Positions 8,683-21,401 of a DNA stretch of 64,000 nucleotides are shown here, one piece after another (positions within the stretch are counted from its first letter, which is position 1; each line of letters opens with the position of its first letter). This stretch comes from Acaryochloris sp. CCMEE 5410. Its GTDB lineage: Bacteria > Cyanobacteriota > Cyanobacteriia > Thermosynechococcales > Thermosynechococcaceae. Location: contig NZ_AFEJ02000001.1 in assembly GCF_000238775.2 (NCBI RefSeq), forward strand, positions 4,278,001 through 4,342,000, written 5' to 3'. The position numbers and the translations under genes were made by a program. The notes beneath the pieces were generated by a model. It was given only the letters and a program-made list of their open reading frames with translations, was not told the origin of the DNA and made no database searches.

Positions 8683-9477
8683 ATGCAACTCATAGACACT
8701 CATGTTCATTTGAACTTTGATGTTTTTCAGCCTGATCTCGACCAGATAGCTCAGCGTTGGCGTGATCATCACATTGTGAGGTTAGTCCATTCTTGTGTTG
8801 AGCCATCGGAGTTTGAACAAATCCAAAGTCTGTCCCAGCGTTTTTCTGAACTCTACTATGCAGTAGGTGTCCATCCTCTAGATGTCGAGAAATGGACTGC
8901 TGAGGCAGAAGCTCAGATGCGATTGATGGCCAAATCTGATTCTAAAGTGGTGGCTATCGGTGAAACCGGTTTAGATTTCTTCAAAGCCAATAACTTCGAT
9001 CAACAAAAGCAAGTCTTTTGGACCCATCTCCAGATGGCTCAGCAACTGCAGCTCCCAGTGATTATTCACTGCCGAGAAGCGGCAACCGCAATGGTGGAGT
9101 TGCTCGAAAAATTTTGGGGAATACACGGGTCCGTGAAGGGAGTGATGCATTGTTGGAGTGGCACCCCAGAAGAGACGCAACAGTTCCTAGCGTTGGGATT
9201 CTATGTCAGTTTTAGCGGTATCGTCACCTTCAAAAATGCGGCTCAAGTTCATGAGTCCGCCCGTCTTGTGCCTTGCGATCGCATTCTCATAGAAACAGAT
9301 TGTCCGTTTCTGGCACCTGTTCCTGTGCGAGGTAAACGCCGCAATGAACCTGCAAACGTAAGATATGTAGCTCAGCAGGTGGCGGATTTGCGAGGCGTCC
9401 CTTTAGAAGAATTAGCAGCTACAACGACTCAAAATGCCTGTCGATTATTCCAGTTGTCTTTACCCGTTCAATCTTAA
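8683..9477 (+). CDS. tatD: TatD family metal-dependent hydrolase
   Basis: 264 residues. TatD proteins are TIM-barrel metal-dependent DNases/hydrolases of the amidohydrolase superfamily. The expected ligands are visible: H7 and H9 in [10 protein letters not shown]94 in GETGLDFF, H129 in IIHCREA, H156 in MHCWSG and D206 in ETDCPFLAP. It lies between rpsT and rpoB on the same strand. The start at 8683 gives [10 protein letters not shown], the canonical N-terminus. Confidence 0.92.
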   Translation: MQLIDTHVHLNFDVFQPDLDQIAQRWRDHHIVRLVHSCVEPSEFEQIQSLSQRFSELYYAVGVHPLDVEKWTAEAEAQMRLMAKSDSKVVAIGETGLDFFKANNFDQQKQVFWTHLQMAQQLQLPVIIHCREAATAMVELLEKFWGIHGSVKGVMHCWSGTPEETQQFLALGFYVSFSGIVTFKNAAQVHESARLVPCDRILIETDCPFLAPVPVRGKRRNEPANVRYVAQQVADLRGVPLEELAATTTQNACRLFQLSLPVQS

Positions 9478-9483
9478 AAAAGA

Positions 9484-9513
9484 TTGATTTTCGATACAAA
9501 CGTACCCTAAAAT
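9484..9513 (+). promoter_or_regulatory. Candidate sigma70-type promoter for rpoB
   Basis: TTGATT (9484-9489) and TAAAAT (9508-9513) are separated by 18 bp, about 45 bp ahead of the rpoB ATG in the tatD-rpoB gap. A GAGG Shine-Dalgarno precedes the ATG at 9557. Confidence 0.5.
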
Positions 9514-9556
9514 TGTTGATTCTATTCGCGCTGGGCGTGATTCTTAGAGGAGCTGT

Positions 9557-12500
9557 ATGACTAACTCGATCTACACTCAACCCGCCTTTACTTTACCTGA
9601 CTTAGTTGAAATTCAGCGGGAAAGTTTTCGTTCATTTTTGGAAGAAGGATTGATCGAGGAACTAGAAAGTTTCTCCCCCATCTCAGACTATACCGGCAAA
9701 ATAGAGCTTCACTTTTTAGCCAAAAACTATAAGCTCAAACGCCCCAAATATGATGTAGACGAGGCCAAGCGGCGGGATAGCACCTATGGTGTGCAGATGT
9801 ACGTTCCGACTCGTTTAATCAACAAAGAAACGGGTGAAATTAAAGAACAAGAGGTCTTTATTGGTGACCTGCCTCTGATGACGGAGCGAGGCACCTTTAT
9901 TATAAATGGTGCTGAGCGGGTTATTGTTAACCAAATCGTTCGTAGTCCTGGGGTTTACTACAAATCTGAAACGGATAAAAATGGGCGCCGGACTTACAAC
10001 GCCAGCCTTATTCCTAACCGGGGTGCCTGGTTAAAATTTGAGACAGATAAAAATAGTTTGGTCTGGGTTCGCATTGATAAAACCCGTAAGCTATCGGCCC
10101 AAGTTCTACTCAAGGCTCTAGGTCTCAGCGATGGTGAAATTTTTGATCGCCTTCGCCACCCAGAATATTATCAAAAGACCATTGATAAGGAGGGTCAGTT
10201 TGGGGAAGAGGAAGCCCTTCTAGAACTTTACCGAAAACTGCGCCCCGGCGAACCTCCTACGGTCAGTGGGGGTACTCAGCTGCTAGAGTCCCGATTCTTT
10301 GACCCCAAGCGGTATGACTTAGGTCGAGTCGGTCGCTATAAACTAAACAAGAAACTTCGTCTCAATACCCCTGAGCCCACGCGGGTGTTGACGCCAGACG
10401 ATATCTTAGCCGCCATCGATTACTTAATCAATTTGGAATTTGATATCGGCTCTGTGGATGACATCGACCACTTAGGGAATCGTCGGGTTCGCTCTGTGGG
10501 CGAACTGTTGCAGAATCAAGTTCGTGTTGGTCTCAACCGCCTCGAGCGGATCATCAAAGAGCGGATGACGGTGTCTGACGTGGAGTCTTTGACCCCTGCA
10601 TCTTTGGTCAATCCCAAACCACTGGTGGCGGCCATTAAAGAATTCTTTGGGTCCAGCCAACTGTCTCAGTTTATGGATCAGACGAATCCTCTGGCAGAGC
10701 TGACCCACAAGCGTCGACTAAGTGCCCTCGGCCCAGGAGGATTGACCCGGGAACGTGCAGGCTTTGCGGTTCGTGATATTCACCCCAGTCACTATGGCCG
10801 AATTTGCCCGATTGAGACTCCTGAAGGTCCTAACGCGGGTCTGATTGGTTCTTTGGCCACCCATGCTCGGGTGAATCCTTATGGATTTATCGAAACCCCC
10901 TTCTATCCAGTTGAGCATGGTCGAGTTCTTAAAGAACAGGCTCCGCAGTATATGACTGCCGATGAAGAAGATGATTTGCGGGTTGCACCTGGGGATATCC
11001 CCATGGATGCAGAGGGATATATCCAAGGTGAGATTGTGCCTGTGCGCTATCGTCAGGACTTTACCACCACATCCCCTGAAGAGGTAGACTATGTGGCGGT
11101 CTCTCCCGTGCAAATTATTTCGGTGGCAACCTCTCTGATTCCGTTTCTTGAGCATGATGATGCTAACCGTGCCTTGATGGGATCGAACATGCAGCGACAG
11201 GCCGTGCCTTTGCTACAGCCGGAGCGCCCTTTGGTGGGTACCGGGCTAGAAGCTCAGGCAGCTCGCGACTCAGGGATGGTGATTATCAGCCAGACTGATG
11301 GTGAAGTCACCTATGTCTCTGCGGATTCCATTCGCATTCGAGACCTGGAGGGGAATGAAAACGAGTATTTAATCCAAAAATATCAGCGCTCTAACCAGGA
11401 TACTTGCTTAAACCAACGCCCCATTGTGTTTGTGGGCGATCAGGTTCGAGAAGGTCAAATTATTGCAGATGGCTCGGCAACAGAAGGTGGGGAATTGGCA
11501 TTGGGCCAGAATATCCTCGTGGTCTATATGCCCTGGGAAGGCTACAACTATGAAGATGCCATCCTCGTGAGTGAGCGGTTGGTGCGTGATGATGTGTATA
11601 CCTCCATCCACATCGAGAAATTTGAAATTGAAGCCCGGCAAACCAAGCTAGGCCCAGAAGAAATTACCCGAGAAATTCCCAACGTGGGTGAAGATTCTCT
11701 CCGGCAACTGGATGAGAACGGCATTATTCGGATTGGTGCTTGGGTCGAAGCAGGCGACATTTTGGTGGGTAAAGTCACGCCCAAGGGTGAATCGGATCAG
11801 CCTCCTGAAGAAAAGTTACTGCGAGCCATCTTTGGTGAAAAAGCCAGAGATGTGCGAGATAACTCCCTAAGAGTACCCAACGGTGAAAAAGGCCGGGTGG
11901 TCGATGTCCGGGTCTTTACCCGTGAGCAAGGAGATGAACTTCCACCTGGGGCCAATATGGTGGTTCGCGTTTACGTTGCCCAGAAACGCAAACTGCAGGT
12001 GGGTGACAAGATGGCCGGTCGTCACGGCAACAAAGGGATTATCTCCCGTATCTTGCCGATTGAAGATATGCCGTATCTCGCGGATGGAACTCCGGTTGAC
12101 CTCGTGTTGAATCCCCTGGGGGTTCCCTCTCGAATGAATGTGGGCCAAGTCTTTGAATGTCTCCTAGGTTGGGCGGGGCAAAATCTAAATACCCGCTTCA
12201 AACTGACTCCCTTTGATGAAATGCATGGAGAAGAGGCATCTCGAAGTACGGTTCACGGCAAGCTAGAGGAAGCTCAACAGAAAACTGGCAAAGATTGGCT
12301 TTATGACCCTGAAAAACCAGGCAAACTGCAGGTGTTTGATGGGCGAACCGGGGAACCCTTTGACCAACCGGTCACGGTGGGTAAAGCCTATATGTTGAAG
12401 CTGGTTCACTTGGTGGATGACAAGATTCACGCTCGGTCGACGGGTCCATACTCCTTGGTGACTCAGCAGCCTTTGGGGGGTAAAGCCCAGCAGGGTGGAC

Positions 12501-12856
12501 AGCGATTTGGAGAAATGGAAGTGTGGGCCTTGGAAGCCTTTGGGGCAGCCTATACCTTGCAAGAACTCCTAACGGTCAAATCCGACGATATGCAAGGGCG
12601 GAATGAAGCGCTGAATGCCATTGTGAAAGGCCAGGCGATTCCCCGACCGGGTACACCTGAATCCTTCAAGGTGTTGATGCGAGAGCTGCAATCTCTGTGT
12701 TTAGATATCGCGGTTCACAAAATCGAAACGGAAGATGATGGTGGTAGCCGGGATATGGAAGTCGATTTGATGGCTGATGTTAGCCACAAGCGCACTCCCT
12801 CCCGTCCCACCTATGAATCGTTCTCCAGGATTGATATGGAAGAAGGGGAAAGTTAA
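9557..12856 (+). CDS. rpoB: DNA-directed RNA polymerase subunit beta
   Basis: 1099 residues, the short cyanobacterial form of beta. It forms one half of the polymerase claw and the binding site for rifampicin-type inhibitors. Recognisable segments are [20 protein letters not shown] near residue 115, the rifampicin-region block [16 protein letters not shown] near 390, [16 protein letters not shown], the [13 protein letters not shown] segment near 815, and the C-terminal [19 protein letters not shown]. It ends 93 bp before rpoC1. Confidence 0.99.
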   Translation: MTNSIYTQPAFTLPDLVEIQRESFRSFLEEGLIEELESFSPISDYTGKIELHFLAKNYKLKRPKYDVDEAKRRDSTYGVQMYVPTRLINKETGEIKEQEVFIGDLPLMTERGTFIINGAERVIVNQIVRSPGVYYKSETDKNGRRTYNASLIPNRGAWLKFETDKNSLVWVRIDKTRKLSAQVLLKALGLSDGEIFDRLRHPEYYQKTIDKEGQFGEEEALLELYRKLRPGEPPTVSGGTQLLESRFFDPKRYDLGRVGRYKLNKKLRLNTPEPTRVLTPDDILAAIDYLINLEFDIGSVDDIDHLGNRRVRSVGELLQNQVRVGLNRLERIIKERMTVSDVESLTPASLVNPKPLVAAIKEFFGSSQLSQFMDQTNPLAELTHKRRLSALGPGGLTRERAGFAVRDIHPSHYGRICPIETPEGPNAGLIGSLATHARVNPYGFIETPFYPVEHGRVLKEQAPQYMTADEEDDLRVAPGDIPMDAEGYIQGEIVPVRYRQDFTTTSPEEVDYVAVSPVQIISVATSLIPFLEHDDANRALMGSNMQRQAVPLLQPERPLVGTGLEAQAARDSGMVIISQTDGEVTYVSADSIRIRDLEGNENEYLIQKYQRSNQDTCLNQRPIVFVGDQVREGQIIADGSATEGGELALGQNILVVYMPWEGYNYEDAILVSERLVRDDVYTSIHIEKFEIEARQTKLGPEEITREIPNVGEDSLRQLDENGIIRIGAWVEAGDILVGKVTPKGESDQPPEEKLLRAIFGEKARDVRDNSLRVPNGEKGRVVDVRVFTREQGDELPPGANMVVRVYVAQKRKLQVGDKMAGRHGNKGIISRILPIEDMPYLADGTPVDLVLNPLGVPSRMNVGQVFECLLGWAGQNLNTRFKLTPFDEMHGEEASRSTVHGKLEEAQQKTGKDWLYDPEKPGKLQVFDGRTGEPFDQPVTVGKAYMLKLVHLVDDKIHARSTGPYSLVTQQPLGGKAQQGGQRFGEMEVWALEAFGAAYTLQELLTVKSDDMQGRNEALNAIVKGQAIPRPGTPESFKVLMRELQSLCLDIAVHKIETEDDGGSRDMEVDLMADVSHKRTPSRPTYESFSRIDMEEGES

Positions 12857-12949
12857 TTGTCTGCCGGACAGTAGGGTTGAACGGATGATCCCTTCAACCC
12901 AATTCATTTCGAAGCATATTTAGCAAGGAACAAGAGGAAGCTAATCGCG

Positions 12950-14821
12950 ATGCCAAAGCTCGAACAACGATTTGACTATGTCAAAATTGGGCTAGCCTCT
13001 CCGGAACGGATCCGGCAGTGGGGGGAGCGTACCTTACCCAATAACCAAGTGGTCGGTGAAGTCACCAAACCAGAAACCATCAACTACCGAACTTTAAAAC
13101 CGGAGATGGATGGTCTGTTTTGTGAGCGGATCTTTGGTCCTGCCAAGGATTGGGAATGTCACTGTGGCAAATATAAGCGGGTTCGGCACCGAGGTATCGT
13201 CTGTGAGCGCTGTGGCGTCGAGGTGACTGAGTCGCGGGTGCGACGACATCGTATGGGCTATATCAAATTAGCTGCTCCCGTGACCCACGTTTGGTACTTG
13301 AAAGGTATTCCGAGCTATATGGCTACGTTGCTGGACATGCCCCTGCGGGATGTAGAGCAGATTGTTTATTTCAATGCCTATGTGGTTTTGGACCCAGGCA
13401 ACGCAGATACCTTGTCCTATAAGCAACTACTAACGGAAGATCAGTGGATCGAAATTGAAGATCAAATCTATAGCGAGGATTCTCAGCTAGAAGGGATTGA
13501 AGTCGGCATTGGTGCTGAGGCTGTGCAAAGACTGCTCCAGGACATCCAGCTTGAAACAGAAGCTGAAACCCTGAGAGAGGACATTGGCAACGCTAAGGGC
13601 CAGAAAAGAGCCAAGCTGATTAAGCGATTGCGGGTCATCGATAACTTTGTAGGAACGGGCTCTCAAACCGATTGGATGGTTCTGAGCGTGATCCCAGTTA
13701 TTCCACCGGATTTGAGGCCAATGGTGCAGTTGGATGGTGGACGATTTGCCACCTCTGACCTCAATGATCTGTACCGTCGAGTGATTAATCGCAATAATCG
13801 CCTCGCTCGATTGCAAGAGATTTTAGCTCCAGAGATTATCGTTCGAAATGAGAAACGGATGTTGCAAGAGGCGGTGGATGCCTTGATCGACAACGGCCGC
13901 CGAGGTCGAACTGTGGTGGGAGCGAATAACCGTCCCTTAAAATCCTTGTCTGACATCATTGAAGGAAAGCAAGGTCGTTTCCGGCAGAACCTTCTGGGTA
14001 AACGGGTTGACTATTCCGGTCGTTCTGTGATCGTCGTGGGTCCCAAGCTGAAGATGCACCAGTGCGGCTTGCCCAAAGAGATGGCGATTGAACTCTTTCA
14101 ACCCTTTGTTATTCACCGTTTGATTGGCCAAGGTCTAGTGAATAACATCAAAGCGGCTAAGCGCCTAATCCAGCGTAATGATCCCGTCATTTGGGATGTG
14201 TTGGAAGAAGTGATTGAAGGGCATCCAGTGATGCTCAACCGAGCGCCGACCTTGCACCGATTGGGAATTCAAGCGTTTGAACCTATCTTGGTGGATGGTC
14301 GAGCCATTCAACTTCATCCTTTGGTTTGCCCGGCCTTTAACGCCGACTTTGACGGGGACCAAATGGCGGTGCACGTTCCCCTTTCAATTGAAGCTCAGTC
14401 TGAAGCCCGTCTTCTGATGTTGGCCTCAAATAATATTCTGTCGCCAGCCACAGGGCGTCCCATTGTTACGCCTAGTCAGGACATGGTGTTGGGAGCTTAC
14501 TATCTGACCGCAGATAATCCAGGTCGGCAAAATGGGGCAGGTAAGTATTTTGCGAGTTTAGACGATGCCATTATGGCCTATGAGCAGCAGCAAGTTGACT
14601 TACATGCCTATGTGTGGGTGCGGTTTGATGGACCAGTAGATGATGGCGAGGACGACATTGAGCCTGAGGTAGAAACCTCTGCGGATGGCGTTGTCACTCA
14701 AACTTACCCCTCTCGTCGAATTCGTAAGGATGCAGACGGGACATTAATTTCACAATATATTCGCACAACCCCTGGTCGCATTATTTACAACAAAACCATC
14801 CAGGATTCATTGGCTAGCTAA
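12950..14821 (+). CDS. rpoC1: DNA-directed RNA polymerase subunit gamma (N-terminal half of beta-prime)
   Basis: 623 residues. In cyanobacteria and plastids beta-prime is split; this gene encodes its N-terminal part. The zinc site is C70, C72, C85 and C88 (CHCGKYKR...VCERCG). The catalytic magnesium-binding motif NADFDGD is at about residues 464-470 in [18 protein letters not shown]. It ends 16 bp before the rpoC2 ATG. Confidence 0.99.
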   Translation: MPKLEQRFDYVKIGLASPERIRQWGERTLPNNQVVGEVTKPETINYRTLKPEMDGLFCERIFGPAKDWECHCGKYKRVRHRGIVCERCGVEVTESRVRRHRMGYIKLAAPVTHVWYLKGIPSYMATLLDMPLRDVEQIVYFNAYVVLDPGNADTLSYKQLLTEDQWIEIEDQIYSEDSQLEGIEVGIGAEAVQRLLQDIQLETEAETLREDIGNAKGQKRAKLIKRLRVIDNFVGTGSQTDWMVLSVIPVIPPDLRPMVQLDGGRFATSDLNDLYRRVINRNNRLARLQEILAPEIIVRNEKRMLQEAVDALIDNGRRGRTVVGANNRPLKSLSDIIEGKQGRFRQNLLGKRVDYSGRSVIVVGPKLKMHQCGLPKEMAIELFQPFVIHRLIGQGLVNNIKAAKRLIQRNDPVIWDVLEEVIEGHPVMLNRAPTLHRLGIQAFEPILVDGRAIQLHPLVCPAFNADFDGDQMAVHVPLSIEAQSEARLLMLASNNILSPATGRPIVTPSQDMVLGAYYLTADNPGRQNGAGKYFASLDDAIMAYEQQQVDLHAYVWVRFDGPVDDGEDDIEPEVETSADGVVTQTYPSRRIRKDADGTLISQYIRTTPGRIIYNKTIQDSLAS

Positions 14822-14837
14822 GTTGGAGAAGCAGATT

Positions 14838-17800
14838 ATGGCAGAACATTCCACCCATTCCCCTCGCGAGGCGACTCCACCAGCCTTTTGCAACAAAATT
14901 GTGAATAAAGGTCAGCTGAAGTCACTGGTTCACTGGGCATTTACCCACTATGGAACCGCTCGGACCGCTGAAATGGCGGATCATTTGAAAGATCTAGGAT
15001 TTCGATATGCGACGAAGGCCGGGGTTTCCATTAGTGTGGATGACCTTCAAGTTCCTCCCAGTAAGCGTCAGCTGCTAGAAACGGCTGAAGAAGAAATTCG
15101 GGTAACTGAAGATCGCTATACGCGCGGTGAAATCACGGAAGTTGAGCGTTTTCAGAAAGTTATTGATACTTGGAACGGGACGAGTGAGGAACTCAAAGAC
15201 GAAGTGGTACGCCATTTTCGCTCCAATAATCCCCTGAACTCGGTCTATATGATGGCCTTTTCTGGGGCAAGAGGTAACTTGTCTCAGGTTCGTCAGCTCG
15301 TTGGTATGCGAGGACTGATGGCGGATCCTCAAGGAGAAATCATTGACTTACCGATTAAGACTAACTTCCGGGAAGGCTTAACGGTTACGGAATATATTAT
15401 TTCCTCGTACGGTGCCCGTAAAGGTCTGGTTGATACCGCTCTGAGAACAGCTGACTCCGGGTACCTTACCCGCCGCTTGGTAGACGTCTCTCAGGACGTG
15501 ATTATTCGGGAACTCGATTGTGGAACCCAGCGAGGGATTCCAGTGCAGAGTATGACCGATGGCGATCGCGTTTTGATCCCTTTAGCCAATCGATTGTTAG
15601 GGCGTGTTGTTCTGGAAGAAGTGGTTCACCCTGAGACGGGAGAAGTGATTCTGCCCAAAAATGAGGCTGTTTCTGAGTCCATTGCGAAAGAGATTGCAAA
15701 GGCTGGCGTGGAAGAAGTCATTGTTCGCTCTCCCCTAACCTGTGAAGCTGCTCGTTCGGTTTGTCAACATTGCTATGGCTGGAGCCTGGCCCATGCCCAC
15801 CTTGTAGATACTGGGGAAGCTGTTGGTATTATTGCAGCCCAATCCATCGGTGAGCCTGGAACACAGCTAACGATGAGAACCTTCCACACAGGTGGGGTGT
15901 TCACCGGAGAAGTGGCTCGCCAAATCCGTGCGCCATTTAACGGCAAAATCAAGTTCCCTAAAAAGATGCGGAGCCGTCCCTTCAGAACTCGCCATGGGGA
16001 AGATGCATTGACGGCTGAGGTGAGCACGAGTTTGACGTTAGAAGGAGACGGTCAAACTGAAACTTTTGAAATCACCCAAAACTCGACGCTCTTGGTCAAG
16101 GATGGCCAAGCGGTGAAAATGGGGCAGATGTTGGCTGAAGTGGCAGCTGCAGGTCGGAATGTTCGCAAAACCACTGAAAAAGCGACAAAAGACGTGGCCT
16201 CTGATCTGGCTGGAGAGGTGCAATTCTCGAACCTCGTGCCTGAAGAAAAACATGACCGCCAAGGCAATACAACCCGCATTGCGCCTCGTGGTGGCTTGAT
16301 TTGGGTCTTGTCGGGGGAAGTCTATAACTTACCGCCAGGTGCTGAGCCGACTGTTAAAAATGAGGACTACATTGAAGGAGAAGATGTCTTAGCCGAGACT
16401 AAACTCGTGACTGAGCATGGTGGCGTTGTTCGTCTGCCAGTACAGGAGGAAGGCAAAGGAGGTCGAGAAGTTGAAATTATTACGGCTTCTGTTTTGCTGG
16501 ATCAAGCTAAAGTCTGGCTGGAAAGTCTCCAAGGCCGTGACCAGTATGTGATTGAAGCCCAGAAGAAGCAGCGCTTTTTATTGAAAGCGGCTCCAGGGAC
16601 GAAAGTCATTAATGGTCAAGTGGTTGCTGAGCTGATCGATGATCACTACCGTACCAAGACTGGTGGCATCCTGAAATATGCTGGCGTTGAAGTTACTAAA
16701 AAAGGCAAAGCCAAGCAGGGGTATGAAGTGACCCAGGGTGGAACATTACTCTGGATTGCAGAAGAATCCCATGAGGTGAATAAAGATATTTCTTTACTGT
16801 TGGTTGAAGATGGCCAATATGTTGAAGCTGGTACAGAAGTCGTCAAAGATATCTTTTGCCAAAGTAATGGGGTCGTGGAAGTTACCCAGAAAAACGATAT
16901 TTTGCGAGAAGTGTTGGTCAAACCTGGGGATCTACATCTGGTAGACGATCCAGAAGCAGTCAAGGGTAAAGATCAATCTCTGTTAAATCCTGGGGAAGAG
17001 TTGTTACCTGGATTAGGCACGGATGAACTGCGGTACATCGAATGTGTTACCACTCCGGAAGGTGAGGCGGTTCTCCTTAGGCCTGTCACTGAGTTTCCGG
17101 TGCCGGATCAACCGTCGGTTCCGTCCCAAGAGTCCATTAATGAGGCCGGTCGGGCGATTTGTTTGAAGGCCGTGCAGCGTCTTCCCTACAAAGATGGTGA
17201 ACGGGTGAAGTCTGTTGAAGGGGTGGATTTACTCCGGACGCAATTAGTACTGGAAATTGATACGGATGCGCCGCAAATTGCAGCTGATATTGAGATTTTG
17301 CCTGATGAAAAGGATGAAGAAGTCTCTCGTTTACAGCTGGTGATTTTAGAAACCCTAGTCATTCGTCGGGATGTTTCTGCGGATCAAACCCAAGGAAGTA
17401 CCAAAACACGGCTCTTGGTGGAAGAGGGGCAGCAAATTGATCCGGGTGCTGTGGTGGCGCGGACTGAAATTAAGGCGAAGCAAGGCGGTAAAGTCCGAGG
17501 TATTCGCAGTGGGAACGAGGCAACTCGCCGGATTCTCTTGATGACAGATGATGATCTGATCACGATTGAGACGCAAGGCAAAGCCACGTCTGCTGCTGAG
17601 GGAGAACTCCTGAGAGCAGGGGATGAAGTCGCTGCTGGCGTGACGGTGGCCGAGTCTTGTCAAGTCATTAAAGTTGAAGATAGCCAGGTAACGTTACGGA
17701 TTGCTCGCCCTTACTTGGTCTCTCCCGGAGCGGTCTTACAAATTGATGACCAGGATCTGGTCCAGCGAGGTGATAATTTAGCGCTGTTGGTGTTTGAGCG

Positions 17801-18830
17801 CACGAAGACAGGAGATATTATCCAGGGTCTACCTCGAATTGAAGAGTTGCTAGAAGCTCGCAAACCTAAGGAGATGTGTACCCTGGCGCAACGCTCGGGA
17901 ACGTGCCAGGTGATTTACAACGATGATGACAGTATCGAAGTCAAGATTGTTGAGCAGGATGGGACCATTACTGACTATCCCATTGGACCTGGGCAAAACC
18001 CCATTGTTTTGGATGGTCAGACGGTTGAGGCGGGCGAAGCGGTGACCGATGGTCCGCTGAACCCCCATGACATTCTGGAAATTTATTTCCGATTCCACCG
18101 GGAGACGAAAGGGGTTTATGAATCTGCGTTGCTGAGTTTGCAAAAGGTCCAAAATTTCCTAGTTAATGGTGTGCAGTCAGTGTATCAATCTCAAGGGATT
18201 GATATTGCGGATAAACATATTGAAGTGGTGGTCCGTCAGATGACCTCTAAGGTCCGAATCGATGATGGGGGTGATACCACGATGCTGCCAGGAGAGCTAA
18301 TTGATCTGTACCAAGTGGAACAGGTGAATGCAGCCATGTCGATTACGGGTGGTGCTCCGGCTGAATATACGCCTGTGTTATTGGGGATTACCAAAGCATC
18401 CTTGAACACGGATAGCTTTATCTCAGCTGCGAGTTTCCAAGAAACCACTCGAGTTCTAACTGAAGCTGCGATTCAGGGTAAATCTGATTGGTTGCGTGGT
18501 TTGAAAGAGAATGTGATTATTGGACGTCTCATTCCTGCGGGTACAGGTTTTAATTCCTATGATGACGGTGGTTTAGGGGAACCGGATCCTTCCTTTGAAG
18601 GCATGCCCTTTACGGATGATGATGATGTGATTGATGACCGCACAGCGCGGAATTACAACATCAATGATGTTAAACCGTTCTCTGGCGAACGGCCCGCTTA
18701 TGATCCCAGCAAGCCTGGTGAACAGCAGCGGTCTATGCTTGGTATTGATCCTGCGGCAGTCGGGGATGATACCTTGATTGACGATCAAGTGGCTGAGAAG
18801 CTGAATGCCAATCTGGAAGGCGACCAGTAA
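14838..18830 (+). CDS. rpoC2: DNA-directed RNA polymerase subunit beta-prime (C-terminal half)
   Basis: About 1330 residues, the C-terminal half of beta-prime. The trigger-loop region reads [18 protein letters not shown] near residue 335. After it comes the very long cyanobacterial insertion of sandwich-barrel hybrid repeats (about 350-980) that makes this protein larger than other bacterial counterparts, and then the conserved C-terminal part with [16 protein letters not shown]. The frame opens at a TTG (14823), but GGAGAAG lies 6 nt before the ATG at 14838, and [11 protein letters not shown] is the likely N-terminus. Confidence 0.98.
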   Translation: MAEHSTHSPREATPPAFCNKIVNKGQLKSLVHWAFTHYGTARTAEMADHLKDLGFRYATKAGVSISVDDLQVPPSKRQLLETAEEEIRVTEDRYTRGEITEVERFQKVIDTWNGTSEELKDEVVRHFRSNNPLNSVYMMAFSGARGNLSQVRQLVGMRGLMADPQGEIIDLPIKTNFREGLTVTEYIISSYGARKGLVDTALRTADSGYLTRRLVDVSQDVIIRELDCGTQRGIPVQSMTDGDRVLIPLANRLLGRVVLEEVVHPETGEVILPKNEAVSESIAKEIAKAGVEEVIVRSPLTCEAARSVCQHCYGWSLAHAHLVDTGEAVGIIAAQSIGEPGTQLTMRTFHTGGVFTGEVARQIRAPFNGKIKFPKKMRSRPFRTRHGEDALTAEVSTSLTLEGDGQTETFEITQNSTLLVKDGQAVKMGQMLAEVAAAGRNVRKTTEKATKDVASDLAGEVQFSNLVPEEKHDRQGNTTRIAPRGGLIWVLSGEVYNLPPGAEPTVKNEDYIEGEDVLAETKLVTEHGGVVRLPVQEEGKGGREVEIITASVLLDQAKVWLESLQGRDQYVIEAQKKQRFLLKAAPGTKVINGQVVAELIDDHYRTKTGGILKYAGVEVTKKGKAKQGYEVTQGGTLLWIAEESHEVNKDISLLLVEDGQYVEAGTEVVKDIFCQSNGVVEVTQKNDILREVLVKPGDLHLVDDPEAVKGKDQSLLNPGEELLPGLGTDELRYIECVTTPEGEAVLLRPVTEFPVPDQPSVPSQESINEAGRAICLKAVQRLPYKDGERVKSVEGVDLLRTQLVLEIDTDAPQIAADIEILPDEKDEEVSRLQLVILETLVIRRDVSADQTQGSTKTRLLVEEGQQIDPGAVVARTEIKAKQGGKVRGIRSGNEATRRILLMTDDDLITIETQGKATSAAEGELLRAGDEVAAGVTVAESCQVIKVEDSQVTLRIARPYLVSPGAVLQIDDQDLVQRGDNLALLVFERTKTGDIIQGLPRIEELLEARKPKEMCTLAQRSGTCQVIYNDDDSIEVKIVEQDGTITDYPIGPGQNPIVLDGQTVEAGEAVTDGPLNPHDILEIYFRFHRETKGVYESALLSLQKVQNFLVNGVQSVYQSQGIDIADKHIEVVVRQMTSKVRIDDGGDTTMLPGELIDLYQVEQVNAAMSITGGAPAEYTPVLLGITKASLNTDSFISAASFQETTRVLTEAAIQGKSDWLRGLKENVIIGRLIPAGTGFNSYDDGGLGEPDPSFEGMPFTDDDDVIDDRTARNYNINDVKPFSGERPAYDPSKPGEQQRSMLGIDPAAVGDDTLIDDQVAEKLNANLEGDQ

Positions 18831-18838
18831 TCAGTAAC

Positions 18839-18870
18839 AGAAGGGGCTCAACTTGAGCCCCTTCTCTTTA
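18839..18870 (+). terminator. Rho-independent terminator of the rpo operon
   Basis: AGAAGGGGCTCAA (18839-18851) and TTGAGCCCCTTCT (18853-18865) form a 13-bp perfect inverted repeat, effectively with a short AACTT loop, followed by CTTTA. It starts 8 bp after the rpoC2 stop. Confidence 0.85.
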
Positions 18871-18937
18871 GGTTGATGTGCAGACTTTCGTTGAGAGAGC
18901 GAATATCTGATCGTCGAGAAGGCATGAGGTAAACACC

Positions 18938-19789
18938 ATGCGGGCTAGAATTCGCGATACTGAACTTTACTTTGATGTGGAAGGTTCTGAACTTGCGATC
19001 GCAACCTCCCAAATTCAGATCAAACCCGTATTCTTTGTCATTCATGGTGGACCAGGAGTCGATCATACGACCTGTCGTCCCGTCTTATCTCCACTCAGTG
19101 AAATCGCTCAACTGATCTATTTTGACCATCGTGGGCATGGTCGCTCGGCACGAAGTAATCCTGAGACCTATACTCTGGACAATAATGTTGAAGATCTGGA
19201 GGCACTGCGCCAGCATTTAGGGCTAGAGCAAATTGGATTGCTTGGGTTTTCCTATGGTGGGATGGTGGCCCTTGCCTATGCTAGCCGCTACCCCACCTAT
19301 GTATCTCAGTTGATTCCCGTTGTTACCGCTGCTGATGCTCGATTTTTGGCCTTAGCCCAGGCGAAGCTGGCTAAAGACGGCACTCCTGAACAGCAAGCGA
19401 TTGCCCAACTGTTATGGGATGGCAAGTTTGAATCTGAACAGCAACTTCAGGACTATTTTCAGCTGTTAGGGCCGCTCTATTCTCTAACCTTCGACCTCGA
19501 AAAGTCGATGAAGGCTTGGCGTCGAGTGATTTTTAATCCTGAAGCCATCAATCAAGCTTTTGGAGGCTTTTTAAGGACCTATGATATTCGAGCGGAATTG
19601 CCTCAAATCACTGCGCCAACCCTAGTGATCGGGGCTGAGCAAGACTGGATTTGCCCACCCCAATTTTCGGAAGAAATTGCTCAAGCTATTCCGAAGGCCA
19701 AGTTAGATATTATTCCTAACTCTGGCCATTCGGTTCGAGCAGATGCACCTGAAAGATTGCTCGAACTCATTTCAAATTTTTTGAAGTAG
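18938..19789 (+). CDS. Alpha/beta hydrolase (proline iminopeptidase-like)
   Basis: 283 residues with a complete alpha/beta-hydrolase site. The oxyanion-hole motif HGGPG is at residues 36-40, FDHRGHGRS near 66, the nucleophile elbow GFSYGG near 104-109, the acid Asp in GAEQDW near 234, and the catalytic His in NSGHSVRADAPE near 268. HGGPG is characteristic of the prolyl aminopeptidase branch, but many relatives act on other amides or esters, so the substrate is open. Cytoplasmic: no signal peptide. Monocistronic, between the rpo terminator and the ISKra4 insertion. Confidence 0.85.
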   Translation: MRARIRDTELYFDVEGSELAIATSQIQIKPVFFVIHGGPGVDHTTCRPVLSPLSEIAQLIYFDHRGHGRSARSNPETYTLDNNVEDLEALRQHLGLEQIGLLGFSYGGMVALAYASRYPTYVSQLIPVVTAADARFLALAQAKLAKDGTPEQQAIAQLLWDGKFESEQQLQDYFQLLGPLYSLTFDLEKSMKAWRRVIFNPEAINQAFGGFLRTYDIRAELPQITAPTLVIGAEQDWICPPQFSEEIAQAIPKAKLDIIPNSGHSVRADAPERLLELISNFLK

Positions 19790-19919
19790 TTGCCAGTCTA
19801 TGAACAATCAGCTGCTCCAATGCTGTTGTTAAAATCTGAGTCTATCGAGAAAGAATTTTAATTGGTTATGGGTAGCTGGGCGATTGCATCGGTATAGACA
19901 AGATTAATCCCACCACAGG

Positions 19920-21401
19920 GGGCGTAGCTAATGGATCGGGGATGCCTTAGACTTCGGAATGGTTACCCCTGGGAATAGGGAGTCAAACCGTTGATTGACC
20001 CAGGCAAGCCGCAGCATGAGTAGATGATTGAAACCATCCTCACTCCAGCGCATACCAACCCCCTTAAAGCGCTGTTGAATCAGCCACTTACAAGCACTTT
20101 CGACCATTCCTGACCCCAGCGGTATCTGTAGTTGTTCAAAGTGGCGATATTGGATGTGTCGCAGATGGCGCTGGAAATAAGCCTGTACCTGGAGCAACGT
20201 CGTAAAAGATTTGCCCGTAAACAATTGTGAGTGAATCAACATCGTCAAGGACCGCAATACTAATAGGTGTTGCCCATGTCGCAATTGGTGTCGCCAGCGC
20301 CGAAACCAGGCTTGGGCTTGAGCAGAGCGAGCATCCCCAAACATCGCTTTTGTTGCTCGTGCAAGATGGCCTGCTGCATGAAAGAAATCGAGAACTGCCA
20401 CAGCACAGTGAGAGAACAAGGTGCGGTAGACTCGCCAGAAGCCTCGCCCCCATCACTCAACCAGATGACGCTTGGGGCCGATTCAAAGTCTTGTTTGCGG
20501 GCTTCGAGGTGCAGTAAGGGGATGAACTGGTCGATATCGCCCAATACTGCCACCAGTCTTCGACGTAGTAGTTGGGGGACACGCTTTTGTGCTCGGGTGC
20601 CCCGTGTTCCTAGGCGGGCTAAGATAGCAACTTTGACTTCTCGCCACTGGATTTTTCCCTTGGGGTTTTCGGGGTGGGGCGAAAGGGCACCATCACACCG
20701 TCAGCAGCAATGGCCAAAGGTAGAACAGACAACACCTCTGAAATCGCTTCACAAGGAGTCTGGTCACCTGAGGCTTGAGCTTTGAGTTGAGTCTCTAGCT
20801 CCTGATAAGCTTTGTTGCCCATGACTTGCACCCAACTCCACAAGCTTGATGAGCTGACGGATAAACCACTCCACTGACTCAGCATCCAACTGGCCAGTTC
20901 ATAGGGCATAAATAGACTTAACAAGCAGCCTAGACGAACCAATTCTTCACTGCTGTGCTGATAGGAGGTAATCCCAATGGATTGATCCAAAGGAGCGGAT
21001 AGACTACCTGGACACCTGTGGGGACAACGACCCACCCGTCGCTTTCAGGCAATATTTCCCACCAGTGTCTGCATCTGACGAGATTCCCATCCCTTCGAGT
21101 GCAAGCGGGTTCCGCAAGTGGGACACCTCGGCCATTCCAATACTGTTTTGCTCGCCGTGAGAGTTCATCCTCCAGAAGCCAGCGAGCCAAAACAAACCCA
21201 TTTGCAGAACGATATAAACCATCTGACTCAGGCTGGGTGCTTCTTTGAGTGCTTCGACCTGTTCTAGAAATTCGTGATGCTCTAGTACGGTTGGCAATTG
21301 CGATGTTAGGCTCATGACAAGTTTTTGATTCGGGTACAGGATCTATTGTCCTTGACCCGTTTTTCTTTGAGCCATACATCCCCGATTCTGTGCTTACGCC
21401 C
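19920..21401 (-). mobile_element. Complete ISKra4-type insertion sequence with target duplication
   Basis: A 1482-bp element. Both ends share GGGCGTA at the tip and ATCGGGGATG at positions 16-25 (left end 19920-19944, right end inverted from 21401). It is bordered by a perfect 9-bp direct repeat CACCACAGG (19911-19919 and 21402-21410), the target-site duplication. The transposase inside is frame-shifted, so the element is structurally whole but probably not autonomous. It interrupts the last codons of the gene starting at 21901. Confidence 0.85.
19928..21315 (-). pseudogene. ISKra4-family transposase, broken by frameshifts
   Basis: Transposase sequence runs from the ATG at 21315 (MSLTSQLPTVLEHHEFLEQV) to 19928 but changes frame several times. 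The N-terminus is in one frame to about 21180, then ARWLLEDELSRRAKQYWN in a second. A third frame (21035-20650) carries the CPHRCPGSLSAP zinc-like segment and AIAADGVMVPFRP. The C-terminal part in 20550-19928 includes VIWLSDGGE, LDFFHAAGHLARA and GSGMVESACKWLIQQRFKG. These blocks are those of ISKra4-type transposases. With at least three shifts, programmed frameshifting is unlikely; this is a decayed gene. Confidence 0.8.

Noticed and set aside
10472-12907. Several minus-strand frames of 70-145 codons opposite rpoB
   Set aside because: Antisense shadows produced by the codon bias of rpoB; none has a recognisable domain.
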